From NCBI GenBank assembly GCA_028023455.1, contig JAQFVV010000071.1, forward strand, positions 6,094,650 through 6,158,649: a DNA stretch of 64,000 nt. The letters are read 5' to 3'. Positions 1 to 14,143 of this stretch are shown here, piece after piece (within the stretch, counting starts at the first letter, position 1; each line of letters begins with the position of its first letter). The DNA comes from Epiperipatus broadwayi. Its lineage: Eukaryota > Onychophora > Udeonychophora > Euonychophora > Peripatidae. Under the pieces are notes generated by a model. The model saw nothing but the letters and a program-made list of their open reading frames with translations, searched no databases and was not told where the DNA came from. A program made the translations under genes and the position numbers.

Positions 1-1596
1 AAGCATTTTGCTAATCTTCTCAAAAAGTTTCTAGATTAGACTAAGGTATAAGAAAACTTAAAACCTTTTAATTTCTAGTAGTGCATTATTGCTTGATAAT
101 AAAAGTTTAAAAAATTATCACTTTTAAGTTTAGAATAAAAAAAAATAGAATTAAATTTTACTATCTTCTTGTTAAGAATTCTTGAGAGAGAAGAGTTTAG
201 TTGAGAGAAAGCAAGCATACAGACCAGCATACATTGAAAATTCTCTTATTTATACCCTTTTATTTTGATGGGCATTTTAATTAGCAACACCATTAAATCT
301 GACCTCTATTATAAATTATGTAAATTACTACAAAGAACTAAATTAAAAATTACATAATATTGATTTATTTTCTAATTAGCATGTGATAACTTGAAAATTT
401 TCATTACTTGAACTTTGCTTTTAAATTATTTAATAATAAAAAAAAATAAAAATAAATAATACATTTATTATTTTTAAATTATCACTTTTAATTTATAAGA
501 AGCTCTTAAACTCATTTATTTTAAACATTTTCAGTGTTAAATTAATCATTCATTTATTTTTAAATAAATTAATAATCTGAAATTAACTTTACTTAGAACA
601 TTTTAATAAACCACCATGCATGCATATAAATTTATACACACACATACAAGAACTTACTTTGCATTCTTTTAAAATTTATTCTATTTAATAGTTAAACTGT
701 GCATTGTAACTAACTTTAATATTTATTTTAAATAAACTAGCTTTATTTAAATATTTTGAACTCTAATAATATAATAACTTAAATAAATTATTAATCAATT
801 TTAATAATATATTTTAACAGTGTCAATTATATCATTAATAAATTCCCTCATTAGTTTATAGTTTTCTAAACAGAAAAACTAGCTTTACACAATCTTCCAT
901 TATATCAAACTTTAATTAGTTTAATTTTATAAAACTAAATATGAACTAAGACCCCATTTTTATTTTAAAGGCATTTTCATTAACCAAATATATAAAGCTA
1001 TACATTTTAACAACTTTATATCACTAAATCTTTATATTAATTACTTATAGTTACTTGAAGAACTTAATTACATCAAGTAAACAAAACTTAGTATAATTCT
1101 CACATGCTTTATTATCACAATAAATTTTGTCATATTCTCTTCTTTTATTTTTTTAAAGTAGCATAAGCACTTGAGTAGGGCATTAGACTAGTACCATGTG
1201 CACAGGGTCACAATATATATACTATAATGAGAACCACTCTTAACAATTGTTAATAAATCCAGTTAACAATAAAATAAAATACAATATTAGGCAAATTAAT
1301 TTTTGTCTAAGGGAATTTAAGGTAACTAAAGAGTGACTTTGTACATGGTAGAGTCACTACATCCAAATTATTTTTAATTGACAAGTCAGTATTAGTCACA
1401 ATCAACAATAAAATTGAACCCACATAAAAACAAGTTTCCATGTAGATTTAATTATATTTTCTGATCATTACTCCCTCCACCTAATAATTTATTACATTAA
1501 CAAAATAAATAATCATCTTGGTTCAAATGAAAATGACAAACAATAAAATTATTAACAATAACAATAGATTTAATTAATGAATAGAATTAGATTATG
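1..1596. other. A+T-rich DNA, nothing recognised
   Basis: No convincing open frame, RNA gene or repeat family could be identified. The stretch is dominated by short A and T runs and reads like intron or intergenic DNA. Confidence 0.5.
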
Positions 1597-2711
<1,115 letters not shown>

Positions 2712-2948
2712 ATAAAAATACACACAGAAAAGATAGTTTTTTAAAAAATAATATTTAACTTTAACATACTTTCAATGTATTTTTACTATATCATATTCGT
2801 AGCATATAATGCTGTGATTACGTGGTTTTTTATATCAATGTTTAATCACACCACTATGTGCCATGTATATAATATAGTAAAATATATATTGAAAGCAAGT
2901 AATAAGCTAATTATTATTTAAAAAACTATCTTTTCTGTGTGCATTTTC
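2712..2948. repeat. Imperfect palindrome, about 90-bp arms
   Basis: The left arm begins with 'cacacagaaaagatag' and the right arm ends with its near reverse complement 'ctatcttttctgtgtg'. The arms stay alignable for about 90 bp around a centre near 2830. This is foldback- or MITE-like. No coding potential and no confident target duplication were seen. Confidence 0.7.
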
Positions 2949-3544
2949 ATTTTAACATTTATTGATTGTAATATATGAGCAAATTTCAAAAGTAACTTTG
3001 TGGAGAAATGGTTATCACACACGCTAGTCAATGATCCAGTTATTGAATTTATGGTGAACTTGGACTTTTAAGATTATAAAAAGAATTAACATTTTTCTTT
3101 CAGATAGATATGAATAGTTTTTAGTAAATAATTATAATACTTACGGCAAACAGCACTTCATACACTTTTCTTTATTTACATTTTACAATTCAGTAAATTT
3201 TATTTATTTTTTTGATATTATTTCCTTTCAGTTTTGGTTTTAAGGAAATTCATCAGCGCATATAATTAAGTACATAATAAATTATATAATAAAGAAATAA
3301 CAATTTATATTTCTCATATATTAAATATAATAGACGTAATATGTGGGCTTATATATATTAATAGAGAAGTTTATTAGTTCTATAAAAAGTATATGGTCGA
3401 GCGCTTTCAAGATTTATAACATTCTCATATCCATAGCAAGTAAATGTTGGGAAATGATGAAGAGTGTGTGTGTATATATATATACAGTTGATGGAATTCA
3501 AATTTATTTAAGTTTCAGTGTTAATTGTTTAGATTGGTGCATTT

Positions 3545-4335
3545 ATTTCTTGGAGAGAGGGAAGGACTAATCTTTGTGATTGATTCCATTATTGTTGTTG
3601 TATATATAACATGCTTCTCTGATTTTCCTCTTTGGGTCATTTCTCTCTATGTATAGAATATTGCAGAAGAAGGAATAAATTGGTGTTCTGTAACCTTTTA
3701 ATGTTCCAGGAAGATTGAGTTGTGTTCTGGTTTGTCTGAGGCTTTTTTGTATACATATTGATGCTGTGTAAGGTGTGTATATAAGGATCCTCAAGTTTCA
3801 CCGTAATATATTGATTGGAATCTGGTTTGGGGTCATTTAATTTTAAAAATAGTGCTAGGAGTGATTTCAGGTTCAAACCTATCCTTAGAGTTGTTGAGTA
3901 GTCTATTGGTAGGTGGGGGAGTACAGAAAGCAAGGCAATAAATTGAGAAGTGGTTAATGTAAGAATGTATGGCAAGAAAAGCCATGGTCTCTCATCAACA
4001 GATGGGTTAGAATTTAATTTGTTGTAAACTTTGTTTTATTTTTAGTAGACTTTGTTTGAATCCAATGGATATTCCATGTTTGCTTTGCCAGATGATTCTT
4101 ATTTACATAGAGCATAGTTATAGAATAGGAAAGAGGATATACATGCCAATTTGTGAGATTGAGGAATAGTAGAATTAGGGTGCACGAACCCACAAATTTC
4201 ATGTGGTTTAACATGAGTAATCAAGATGAGATATGTTTTTCTTCTAAGTATGTGAGATATTGACATGAGTCTTCCCAATCTATTGCAAGCTGCATGGCTG
4301 AGTGGCTTTGTAGATTTGCTTTAATATTCCTTTAC
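3545..4335 (-). pseudogene. Penelope-like element relic (GIY-YIG end)
   Basis: On the minus strand, broken frames contain a stretch reading IERNDPKRKIREACYI then GINHKD, which resembles the C-terminal part of the GIY-YIG endonuclease of Penelope-like retroelements (ER-x-R-x-IREA-x-I followed by IN-x-D). The same region aligns along most of its length with 30660-31390, including non-coding flanks, so both are copies of one element. Several stops and frame changes show it is dead. The reverse transcriptase part is not recognisable. The family assignment rests on a short motif and could be wrong in detail. Confidence 0.5.
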
Positions 4336-4400
4336 AACATTTATTGACAGAAAGTGCTATTAGGTGGAAAGGTAATTTTCTTTCATTTAAATTACATATA

Positions 4401-4612
4401 TGTAAGTAGAGGGGTTTGAACTTAGGATTTTTCAGTCGATATTCGTTTTCCACTCCATCTCAAACAACCAATACACATGATGATATCCATAAGAAAAACA
4501 CAAATGATCCCCAATATCTGTATTCCGTGCAGAATCAACTCTCATTAGTTGTGGCAGATCATAATCTCCCACACATATATACAATGAATTCTCTGTTTAT
4601 ATATATATTGTA
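4401..4612 (-). mobile_element. Family D ribozyme-SINE, decayed copy
   Basis: Minus-strand copy of family D. The B-box-like end, about 100 bp of middle sequence and a ruined hammerhead core are all present. The core reads CUAAUGA and GGAA in place of CUGAUGA and GAAA. It shares a subfamily with the copy at 37767-38072. Confidence 0.7.
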
Positions 4613-7600
4613 ACCAACCGTTCGCTCCTTCAATTACCCATCGTAACTTCTATCACTGATCAATTCCCGTTGCACATTGTCAGCTATTAAGAGCTGTATA
4701 CAAAAGCATATCATGCTATCTATTTTATGCACGAAAGACCACAATCAACATCTGGGGCAACTTACTACAGACCAAATTAATGATCTAACCTAAACTTTTG
4801 TGATTTAATTTGATTGCAGCCAGGGTGTACCGCGAAGAACTACCATAGTATTATGATAAAATACTTTAATCAAATTATAAGTGTAATGTTATTATCTTCA
4901 AACCTTAATTTGCAATTTTTATTGTATGAGACCCGATGGCCGACCATGTACAAGATGGCATAATTTGTGGAATTACATAAAATTATGAAATTTTAAACCA
5001 TCTATATGATTTCTAATACAGATGCTAGTCCAGGTAAAGCTTTGCAATCAATAAACATAAATACTTGGGTTTTTTTATAATTTAATATATCATTGAGACT
5101 CTTATTATACTGACGAATGACAATTTAAAAACGTTAAATAAAGATATTTAATCGTGTCATTATTTGGTAAATCTGTTTACAAGTTTAATAATTAATTTGT
5201 ATGGTATACTAGAATCAACTACGCAAAGCCAAAATGATGAAAAAGGTATATGGGATTTTATTGTACCCTACACATCATAAACTACCAAAGACGAAAAGCA
5301 TCTAAATGATTTCTCAAAAATATCAATAAACTCTTATATCATGTTGACGATAGTATGTATTTCAATGTATGCTCTATCCAAGGCTTATGATTTCTGATTT
5401 ATGAATGACACATAGCAACGGCACAGTAAGTTTAATTATAAATCAACTTTTATTTACAAAATTATGAATAATAAGTAATTAATTCCAACGTAATAATTAA
5501 AGATATAAATAAACAAATAAAATAAATAAATTATAATTCCATCGACTTTCTTCAATAACATCTCATAGGTATAGTTTTTTAAGAACCTAATCATACCTTA
5601 TATTTCAATTTTAATACAATGAATATTGAGAAATTATACTAAATTCAGCATCAACCTATGAAATATTTAACGTCATTTCCAGATTCAATAAATCCATACC
5701 GTAAACTTATAATAATATAATAAATAATATTATGTCTGTAGGATTTAGCTATAATGCAATCATTTAATAAAGTGATAATTTAAACTTACACTCCGGTAAA
5801 TAATAATCAACCAACAGTTAATTATTATGAAGTAACTTGAATAGAATGTCCTGCTACAAGTTGATGATCTAACTTATAAATTATGCTTAAAAATGAAAGA
5901 AGATGATTTAGCAGATTAACTAAAATACTTTGCCCAACTTATATCTATGAAGCAAACATATTCCTGTGGATGTATTCATTTACACGGAGGAAGTAAATAA
6001 CACTAAACGTTTTGTGTATTTATACACCATCATAAAGCAATAAATACAAGTACACCATTCCGCGGATTAACCACCAGCGCAAGAATGAGTGTAAAATACA
6101 AAATGGCAATAAAGTAATCTGCGGATTAACCACCAGCACAGATTAATGCCCTTTACATTCTAAAACAACATTACTATTTACTTCACATTAAAGTGCAAAA
6201 CCATCCCCTTCAGTTATTCTGATCATTCAGAAAACACTAACACTCTAGCAAATGTGGGTTCTTGCATAATAAATGTTACGCTAATCAGGACAACTAATGT
6301 ACTAACTTATCTTTTCTTAAAATAAAACATGTGTAATATAACATAAGTAATATTAGTATAGGAATATAAATCTGGAAAGACTAACAAAATACCCCATAAA
6401 GATTAATACATCTCATGAATTCATTTAGTACTTTTTAAGCTTTTTCGCAAGCGCGATTCTCTTGAATACATATTTTATTCAACCCCTATTAATTTAAACT
6501 TAATAAAACATAACTTATGAACTTCACATGCAAGTTCATATAACTATAAAATTAAAGCAATGAATTATTCATCAAATACATAAAATTTAACAGGTGTGTG
6601 TATGATATAAATTAAACGTATCGCATTTTATAGTTCAACACATGAATTAGAGCAGGTGTGTGTATCACAAATTGGATTACATAGCATTTTATAACTCCAA
6701 ATATGATCTGTGGAATCCAGGTACGATGTGTCGAACGACAAATACACGAAGTAATAGCTATAATTATAGTTAAATTCCATACATGCAATTTTATCCATTT
6801 GTATTAGTTATTATAGTCACTATTAGATTGACGATTTTACGTGGCTCCATAAACACGAAACAATTTCAAACATGACACGCAGAACTTAAATGAAAATGTT
6901 TTTCATAAGTTATTAATTTCTACATCTCTCTATTAAAATATTCCAAGTTTATCACATCCATGCTAATATTTATTCATCCACGCTTAAATCTAGGAATACC
7001 AATTATAGCAATTAATTTAATCATTTCAAACTGACGTTAAAATTAGAAAATAGCTTGGATTAACTATTTTGAAGACAGTTTATTATCCAAATGTTAAACA
7101 AATTAACTAGCAAATATATGATTGGCATTGTAAAGTTAAATATCAATTAATACTATATTTTATTAGCATTAGAAATGGCAATATTAAACTATATTGATAA
7201 CTTTAACATTTTACTTTAATTTAAACTTCTTCTTTTTAAAAAAACAAATTTTCATTTTCATAAAACTTCTGTAATTAAAATACTTATTTAATTTTTCCAA
7301 ATTGTAGAATAATAAACATTTTAAAACATACCAAACTCTTGCAATTAATTCTTTTAAACTGGGAAGCTCCGACATTTTAAAAATGTAATATTGGAAAATT
7401 GTTACCGGTGATTTGATCCACTTGGCCAGCCGACTTGAACAGACTTTTAAATTTAGCAATTCATTTTAATTAAATACCACTAGGTTATTTTTTCATTTAT
7501 AGCAAATTTTGTGGTAATCCGTTTACTTTTTAACTATTTTAAAATAAGCTTAGCAAATTTACACCATTTGCCTTTACCATTTTCTTTTCTTTCTCTCTCC

Positions 7601-7983
7601 AAAAGCAAACTAACAGATGATCTTCCCTTAAATTCGCGCTCTTTTCTTTTATTACATTGAGACACATACGTAATTACTGTATTTATTTTTAATAATTTAT
7701 TTTAATTGAACAAATGGTTTTTTGTTAATTCAATAGAAATAATAATTTAAGATCATTTTAAATAAATAAAAATAATATTATTTTTAATAATATTTTACCA
7801 AATTTTAATGTGTTGTAAAAAATTTAAAAAGTTAAACATTTTGATATGAGTTAGCGTATGGAACGAAGCAAATTTAAATTTATTAAAATAATATAAGAAA
7901 GTAATCTGTTCAAAGTGCGAATCAAGCTAATCAAATCACCAAAGAAGAAAGAGAAATTTTTATACTAGTTACATCAATTAATA
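4613..7983. other. Long unassigned A+T-rich stretch with small direct repeats
   Basis: No gene or known mobile element recognised. Two small direct duplications are visible. 'cggattaaccaccagc' occurs near 6063 and again near 6122. A segment containing 'caggtgtgtgtat' is repeated about 62 bp apart near 6590 and 6653. The stretch has slightly more CG dinucleotides than its neighbours. It could be one decayed, unidentified element. Confidence 0.4.
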
Positions 7984-8014
7984 TATTTTATACTAAAATA
8001 TATGGTTACAGTTT

Positions 8015-8080
8015 ATATATATATATATATATATATATGCATATACAGTATATCAAATATATAAATATATATATATATCT
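8015..8080. repeat. (AT)n microsatellite
   Basis: Alternating AT tract with small interruptions. Confidence 0.95.
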
Positions 8081-8481
8081 TCTATTTAAGCAATACATGT
8101 TGACTTTAATTAAAGAATATTTTATTCTATTTTCTTTTTATAAGTTTCTGTTCTACTTCATGAAGAAAAAGAAAAAACTATTTTATTTAACACTTCTTTG
8201 CAAAAATAAAATATCCTTTGTACATTAATTCTGTTTATTCTATTTTAAAAATCCTTTTATCATTTTCAAAATCTTTTAAGATTTTTATTTTCCACATTTA
8301 TGTTTTTATTACAAGATTGCAAGATTACTATTTATGTTATAATTTTATACAACATATTTTTATTTATATCACTATAAAGTGAAGAAATGAATATTAAATA
8401 TTTAAACAAAGTCTTATTTATTATCAGTTTTATTCATTAATATTTAAAATGTCATTTCCTTTTCCATTTCCTTTTTTTTTT

Positions 8482-8576
8482 CATGTTTCAAAGCATCGGC
8501 CAGGAAGCGAACCCGTAAACCTGGGACAACTTCGTGTAAGGCAGCTGTGCTGACCATTCGGCCACCAATGCTTGAC
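8482..8576 (-). mobile_element. Family A tRNA-like SINE (short type)
   Basis: Minus-strand copy of about 95 bp with a tRNA A-box-like 'tggccgaatggtca' and a B-box-like 'gggttcgcttcc'. The two termini are complementary (GTCAAGCATTGG against the reverse of CCGATGCTTTGA), which extends the acceptor stem. Flanks 'ttccatttcctttttt' at 8462 and 'cttccatttcttttt' at 8576 look like a target-site duplication. Confidence 0.85.
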
Positions 8577-8689
8577 TTCCATTTCTTTTTTAACACCATC
8601 CAAATAATGATAACAATAATAATCTTTTTTATATACATTTGTAGCTTTTCCCCAAAATGATTCCTAAAGAAAATACATAATTAACTGTT

Positions 8690-9505
8690 TTATTGCTTTG
8701 GAATTTATAAAATGTTTTACTGCCAGCATAATACCCGAATTGGAATTGATCCAATTATCTAAATGCTCTAGATGCTGTACTAAACCATGAGGGCAAAATA
8801 AATAATTTAATTGCTTTATTATTGTTCAGGAGTTCGTAAGAAATTTGAGCATTCAAAGTGCCAAAACTGGAATTGATCCAAAGACTTTATGCTCCAGAGC
8901 ACGATACTCTATCATTGCACCAAATTATGTAAAGTAAATATAACTGAATGGCATTATTTATCAGGAGTTTACTAGAATTTTAAACACCAGAAGTAGTTAA
9001 AACTAGAATTGATCCAAGGACCTTAATTCCAGAGCATAATACTCTACATCATGTAAGGTAAAACATAATTAAGTGGCTTTATTCACCAGTAGAAGTTTAA
9101 ACCCCAGAAATTGTTAAAACTAGAATCTATCCAAAGACCTTATGTTCTAGAGTATGGTACTCTACCACTTCATCAAACAAATCAAGGCAAAATGCAGTTG
9201 AATGGTTTTATTGATCAGGCATTCATAAGAAATTCAAAGACCAGAATTAGATAGAAGTGGAATCAATCCAAAGACTCCAGAGTATGGTACTCTACCACTG
9301 CCCCAATTCATGCAGGCAAAACATAATTGAATGACTTTATTTGTCAGGAGTGTAGTTATAACTAGAATCGACCCAAAGACCATATGCTGTAGAGAATAAT
9401 ACTCTACCATTGCAGCAAACACCCGAAGTAGCTAGAATTGGATTCGATCCAAAGCTCTTATGCTCCAGAGCACAATATCCTACCACTGTACTTAACTATG
9501 TAAGC
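8690..9505 (-). mobile_element. Family B tRNA-derived SINE tandem array (about 7 units)
   Basis: About seven head-to-tail units of roughly 115-130 bp. Read on the minus strand, each has an A-box-like 'gtggtagagtac', then a segment like 'ctctggagcataaggtc', then a B-box-like 'ggatcaattc', then a tail ending 'caataaagccattcaatta'. Units end near 8790, 8931, 9056, 9184, 9312, 9425 and 9500. Divergence between units shows the array is old. The same family forms arrays at 23055-23460 and 57060-58362. Confidence 0.85.
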
Positions 9506-10431
9506 TAGATAATATAATATATAAATTAAGTACAGACAGCTTTTTGTTTTCAAAAACTCAATTTTGTCACTGAATCATTAATAAATTCACTTTTTTCCTG
9601 ACCCATCATAATAGCCTTTATCTAAAGAATTACAAAAATATATAAATATGAAAGGAATATTATTTTTAATATTTAATATCTGTTTTATTATATATATTTT
9701 AAATTTATATTGATATAAGTAAACTGAAATGTAGTGTATACAATTATAATATATATTTTAATGTTGTAACAAGATTTTTAGAAAATTATAAGAGATTTTC
9801 AAAAATAGAATTAGCGGAGTTATTTAATATGTAAAAAGATGTTGTTTTTTTTGCAAAAAAAAATGTGTTAAATAAAATAGTTTTTTTGAATACCTCTGGT
9901 AAAGAATAAAGAAGAAATTTATAAAAAGAAAAATGAGATAAAATATTTTTAAATTACAGTCAAATTTTAAAACTTAAAAAGAAAATATAAACATATATTT
10001 TTTGTATTTATATATATATAGTCAAAATATTAATTTTTATGTAATAAAAAAGAGAAGTGAAGAAATATATACATGAGAATGTTTTCTTAAAAATTTGTTT
10101 TCATATATATTAAACCTTAAATTACCCAAAGCTGGGTTGTTTTAAATGTAATTCACGTTACACCAACTAAAGCTTACCATAGAATCTGTCTGTTGTCAAA
10201 GCAACGTCTACAAGTACGTTTCAAAAATATATTTATTAATTACTTTGTGTACAAATTGGAAAGGATATATACAAAGTTAAATAAGGTTATGCTAAGTTCT
10301 GAGAGTTCTTGTTGAATGGTTTAGTAGGCCGGCATGTTTGTCGTTCTGTTGTTATTAGTTGGGAAGGTGACTAGGTTCCAATTGTCCTCAAAGGATTTTT
10401 TGGGAGAAATGAGCTCATCTCTTTTCATGAT
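9506..10431. other. A+T-rich DNA, nothing recognised
   Basis: Long A/T runs and short (AT)n patches. No gene or family copy was identified. Confidence 0.5.
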
Positions 10432-10460
10432 CTTCTTTATTGGTTTTTTTCTTTTTTCCC

Positions 10461-10564
10461 CATATGTCATAGCATCAGCGGGAGGCGAACCTGCAACAAC
10501 CATCTACAACCAACTGCTTGCTTGCAAGGCGGCTGCACTGACCTCTTGGCTAACAATGCTTGAC
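10461..10564 (-). mobile_element. Family A tRNA-like SINE (long type)
   Basis: Minus-strand copy of about 104 bp. It carries the longer variable-arm subtype containing 'caagcaagcagttggttg'. The target-site duplication is about 15 bp, 'cttctttattg' plus T-run, at 10432 and 10564. Confidence 0.88.
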
Positions 10565-10879
10565 TTCTTTATTGTTTTGTGGAACACCAGACCTGGGTAT
10601 AGATGGGGCAGTTCCATTATCAACTTGCAGCATATTACGCAGGCAGATTGTGTAAGGATGAAAATGGATAGTCTAATAATTGCGAATTTCTGGTATGGAT
10701 TGCTTTTATGGATGAGTAGGAGATGAATTTCACCTAGATGGAATCCATTTGTAATATAGAGAATTGCTTTAACAATATATTGAGATTGATTTATGTAGGT
10801 TTAGGCTGTTTCATATGATATATATATATATATATATTCAAACTAATATGATTTAAAGTGGTAAGTAGTTTTAAAAAAG

Positions 10880-13403
10880 GACATATTCTCTTCATATAAA
10901 TCCAATAAAATATATTCTTTTACATCTATCAATAAATCTTTTTTATATACATATAATTATATAAACTATATATACTTACTTTCTTATATTCCAAACTTTT
11001 TTGTTACATTTTACATATCATTTCTTTCTATAACTACAACCAAGTTGTTATATATTGCCTTTTTATACACTTTTACTAATTAATTTTAACTGCCAATACC
11101 TTTACATAAATTTGTTTTATTTAAATACATTATCTATACAATTTGTTTTATTTGAAACTGATTTATTATTTTTTATACTTTCTTCTACCATTTTTTCCCT
11201 ATATAATTTCATCTTTTCTAACATTTTTATCTCAGAATTTATATGCCCAAATTCTTTACTATATATATATTAAAATTTGAATTTCTGTCACTTAAATGTT
11301 GTTTTAACCTTGTCTTTAATTTATCCTCTTCTAAAAAAGATAATAAGAATGAGTCATGTATAGGTACAACAAGGTTAAAACAACATTTAAATGATATAAA
11401 TTCAAATATTAATGTATGTAGTAAAGAATTTGGGCATATAAATTTTGAGATAAAGATGTTAGAAAAGATAAAATTATATAGAAAAAGAATGATAAGAGAA
11501 ATCTGATCCTGATTTAGAATGCGCTCACTGCCATTTTGAATTCCAAGAACCACTCAGAAACATCGCTGACACATGCAAGTGATAAATGACATTGAATAAT
11601 CCACACGGGGTCACTTGGTTATATCAGCAGTGATTTTGGGTTGCCCTTAAAATTCAAAATGGAGGTGAGTTCATTCTAAATACTGAGGTTATTAACTTCT
11701 AAAATGAAATATTATTACAATAAAGATGGCCCAAAGCACCAAAATAGATAGGGAAGAGGAATAATGTTTTTGATGATACAAAGTATCATCCAAAAGTTTC
11801 ATAGGTCTAGTCAAACCAAACTTATAATTTCAAAATACTAAAAGTTTATAACTTCTAAAATAAAATTATATTACAATATATGCCCATAAGTGCATGTTGA
11901 AATAATCTAAAATTGATCAAATCAAGCTTATAATTTTGAAAAACTAAAATACGAATTATATTACCATATATGTCTGTAACCATATAAAATAGAGCCTATT
12001 AATTTTACAATTAATAAGACTTTTTTCTTAGTGGAAAGAAACTGATGTTGCATGCTTTCTTTGTTTCCTGTAGTTAGGAAAGAAATGGAAATAAGAAAAC
12101 ATAGCATTGTTCACATTTGATCTGCTGATGTGGATATTGGATCTACATTTGATTGCATGAAGTTCTTACGGACTCTTGAAATTGATAAAAAGCTATATCC
12201 TATTTACAAATTTTTCTATTTATTAACATCAATTTACCGTCAGCAAATAAACACAGAAACATGTTTAAAAAGATATTTACAAATTATAATAAAAATTTGT
12301 TATTTCAAATGTAAAACAGGTATTGGATTTTAAATAAGATAAACACTAATCTTTTCACTGTTGGTATGTAGCGTTAGCATCTTTGAGAAATTTAACGCAT
12401 TCTTTTTATCCATCTGCCATTAAATAATGGCATGCAAGAAATGAAGCACACCATTACTCGCTTCGGTAAGAAAAAATCTGATTTATTAATTTTTTATTCA
12501 TTATAAATTTAATATTCTTTAGGTTTAGACAATTATTCTTTTGACTAAAGTTAAGATAAGTGTCATGTATTAGTAATTATAGAATTAATATGCTTTGGCA
12601 GTAGTTTTTATATTTATTCAATATTTACGTTATTTCAGCATGTGGTTATAGGCCTATATTGTAATGAAATTTGTATTTTAGAAGCTTTTAGTATTTCAAA
12701 ATTATAAACTTGGTTTGATCAATTTTACATTTATTGAACATGTGGGTTTTTAATTAATATATGTGTCCATTATTTTTTGTCCTTTACTTTTTCTGTTTAA
12801 GTATTTTAAATTCATATTTGAGAAATTATAAGCTTTTAGTATATTGAACTTTATTTATTACTCCCATATTTTATATTTTACTCATGTGATTTGATCAAAG
12901 CATAGTTATACAAAATTTGTGCTTTAATTTTTTAATTATTGATGCTAATTGTGATTTTGTAACGAATGACCATATCATGCCCATGTGTTGATTATTCACT
13001 GTCATTTATCACTTGGATGCGTCAGTGTTAGGTTTGGGTGGTCTTTAGACTTCAAAATGGCTATAAGCACACTCTAAATCATTACCAAAAAGTCTATATA
13101 TATAAAAATAAACAAATCTGTTTTAAATAAAACAAATTGTATAGATAATGTATTTAAATAAAACAAATTGTATGTAAAGATTTGCAATTAAAAGTAGTTA
13201 GTAGAAGTGTATAAAAAGGCAATATATAACAAATTAGTTGTAGTTATATAAAGAAATGTGTATATAAAATATAACAAAAAAGTATGAAATATAAGAAAGT
13301 AAGTACAGTATATGTAGTTTATATAATGTTATATATATATATATATATATAAGATTTATTGATAGACGAAAAAGAAATATTGTTTTTCATGATGAGAATG
13401 TAT
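10880..13403. repeat. 2.5-kb inverted repeat (giant foldback)
   Basis: The outer arms match as reverse complements: 'ctatcaataaatctt' near 10927 pairs with its complement near 13355, and 'tataaactatatatactt' near 10962 with its complement near 13305. Further in, the arms remain alignable: 'caagtgataaatgaca' near 11575 pairs with its complement near 12998, and a unit around 'cttataatttcaaaatac' near 11821 pairs with its complement near 12685. Each arm is about 1.1 kb around a unique centre near 12050-12550. No long open frame is present. The left arm carries an extra palindrome at 11180-11505 that the right arm lacks. Confidence 0.8.
11180..11505. repeat. Nested palindrome in the left arm of the giant foldback
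   Basis: The arms include 'tatatgcccaaattcttta' near 11240 and its complement near 11424, and 'ttgttttaaccttgt' near 11299 against 'acaaggttaaaacaa' near 11367. The corresponding position in the opposite arm of the 2.5-kb inverted repeat lacks it, so it inserted later. No protein family matches its short frames. Confidence 0.8.
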
Positions 13404-13600
13404 ATATCAGGAGTGGGCATGCATGAGGTCAAAATATACTGCATGCCAATTTTTCATATATTCTAAAGAGCTCCACCATATTTTTCGAGTGCACAAAAAT
13501 AAATACATATAGTCAATTTTTTTAAATCTGATTAATATAATGACATATTTTACACAAGTTTTAGTGTTGTATAAAGTATATAGAAAAATATAATTAAGAG

Positions 13601-13962
13601 ACTACAATTTATCTAAACCACTTCAAACACTTTTTAGCAAAAATCTTTATTTGTACATATATACATACACATACATTTCGACTGTCCTGCAGTCTTCTTC
13701 AGAGCTACGATATAATGAACAAAATAAAACAAAATACATAACTATATAAAAAATATAAAAAATATTTTATGTTGTTTTTAGTTTTTCATTTTTTATAATT
13801 TTTTATATTTTTTTATGTAGTTATGTATTTTGTTTTATTTTGTTCATTATAACATAGCTCTGAAGAAGACTGGAGGGCAGTCAAAATGTAGGTATATGTA
13901 TATATGTACAAATAATGAGTTTTTCTAAAAAGTGTTTGAAGTAGTTTGGATAAATTGTATTT
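13601..13962. repeat. Palindrome with hammerhead-like arms
   Basis: Arms of about 160-175 bp: 'tttatctaaaccacttcaa' near 13610 against 'gaagtagtttggataaa' near 13938, and 'catttcgactgtcctgcag' near 13674 against its complement near 13870. Each arm contains a CTGAAGA-AGACTG ... CAGTC-GAAA (or AAAA) motif on its outward-reading strand, resembling a hammerhead core with one extra A before stem II. Confidence 0.8.
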
Positions 13963-14143
13963 ATAGCATATTACAGCAAAATAAAGTGTGATTTTGGTAA
14001 TAATTAAGAGAGAAATAAAACAAAATAATTAATCCAAACTTTTAATAATAAAAATATAATATAATAATAATAATTCATTAATAAATAATGTAACATTTAA
14101 CAAAGACTTTTGATCAAATATTTGAAATTTGGTGTTTAATTTG

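Noticed and set aside
4014-4214. 66-residue minus-strand frame
   Set aside because: Lies in a non-conserved part of the Penelope-like relic, and the copy at 31140-31390 has stops at equivalent sites.
8482-8576. A functional tRNA gene (and the seven similar sites)
   Set aside because: Good A and B boxes, but the copies share non-tRNA ends, have target duplications and lack a standard anticodon loop. They are SINEs.
8690-9505. CRISPR-like array (regular repeats)
   Set aside because: Units of about 125 bp are diverged along their whole length, with no short identical repeats and unique spacers. The tRNA-like boxes identify a SINE array in an animal-type genome.
10334-10726. 130-residue open frame on the plus strand
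   Set aside because: It runs through an antisense family A SINE and its flanks. No domain, and the composition is typical of chance frames.
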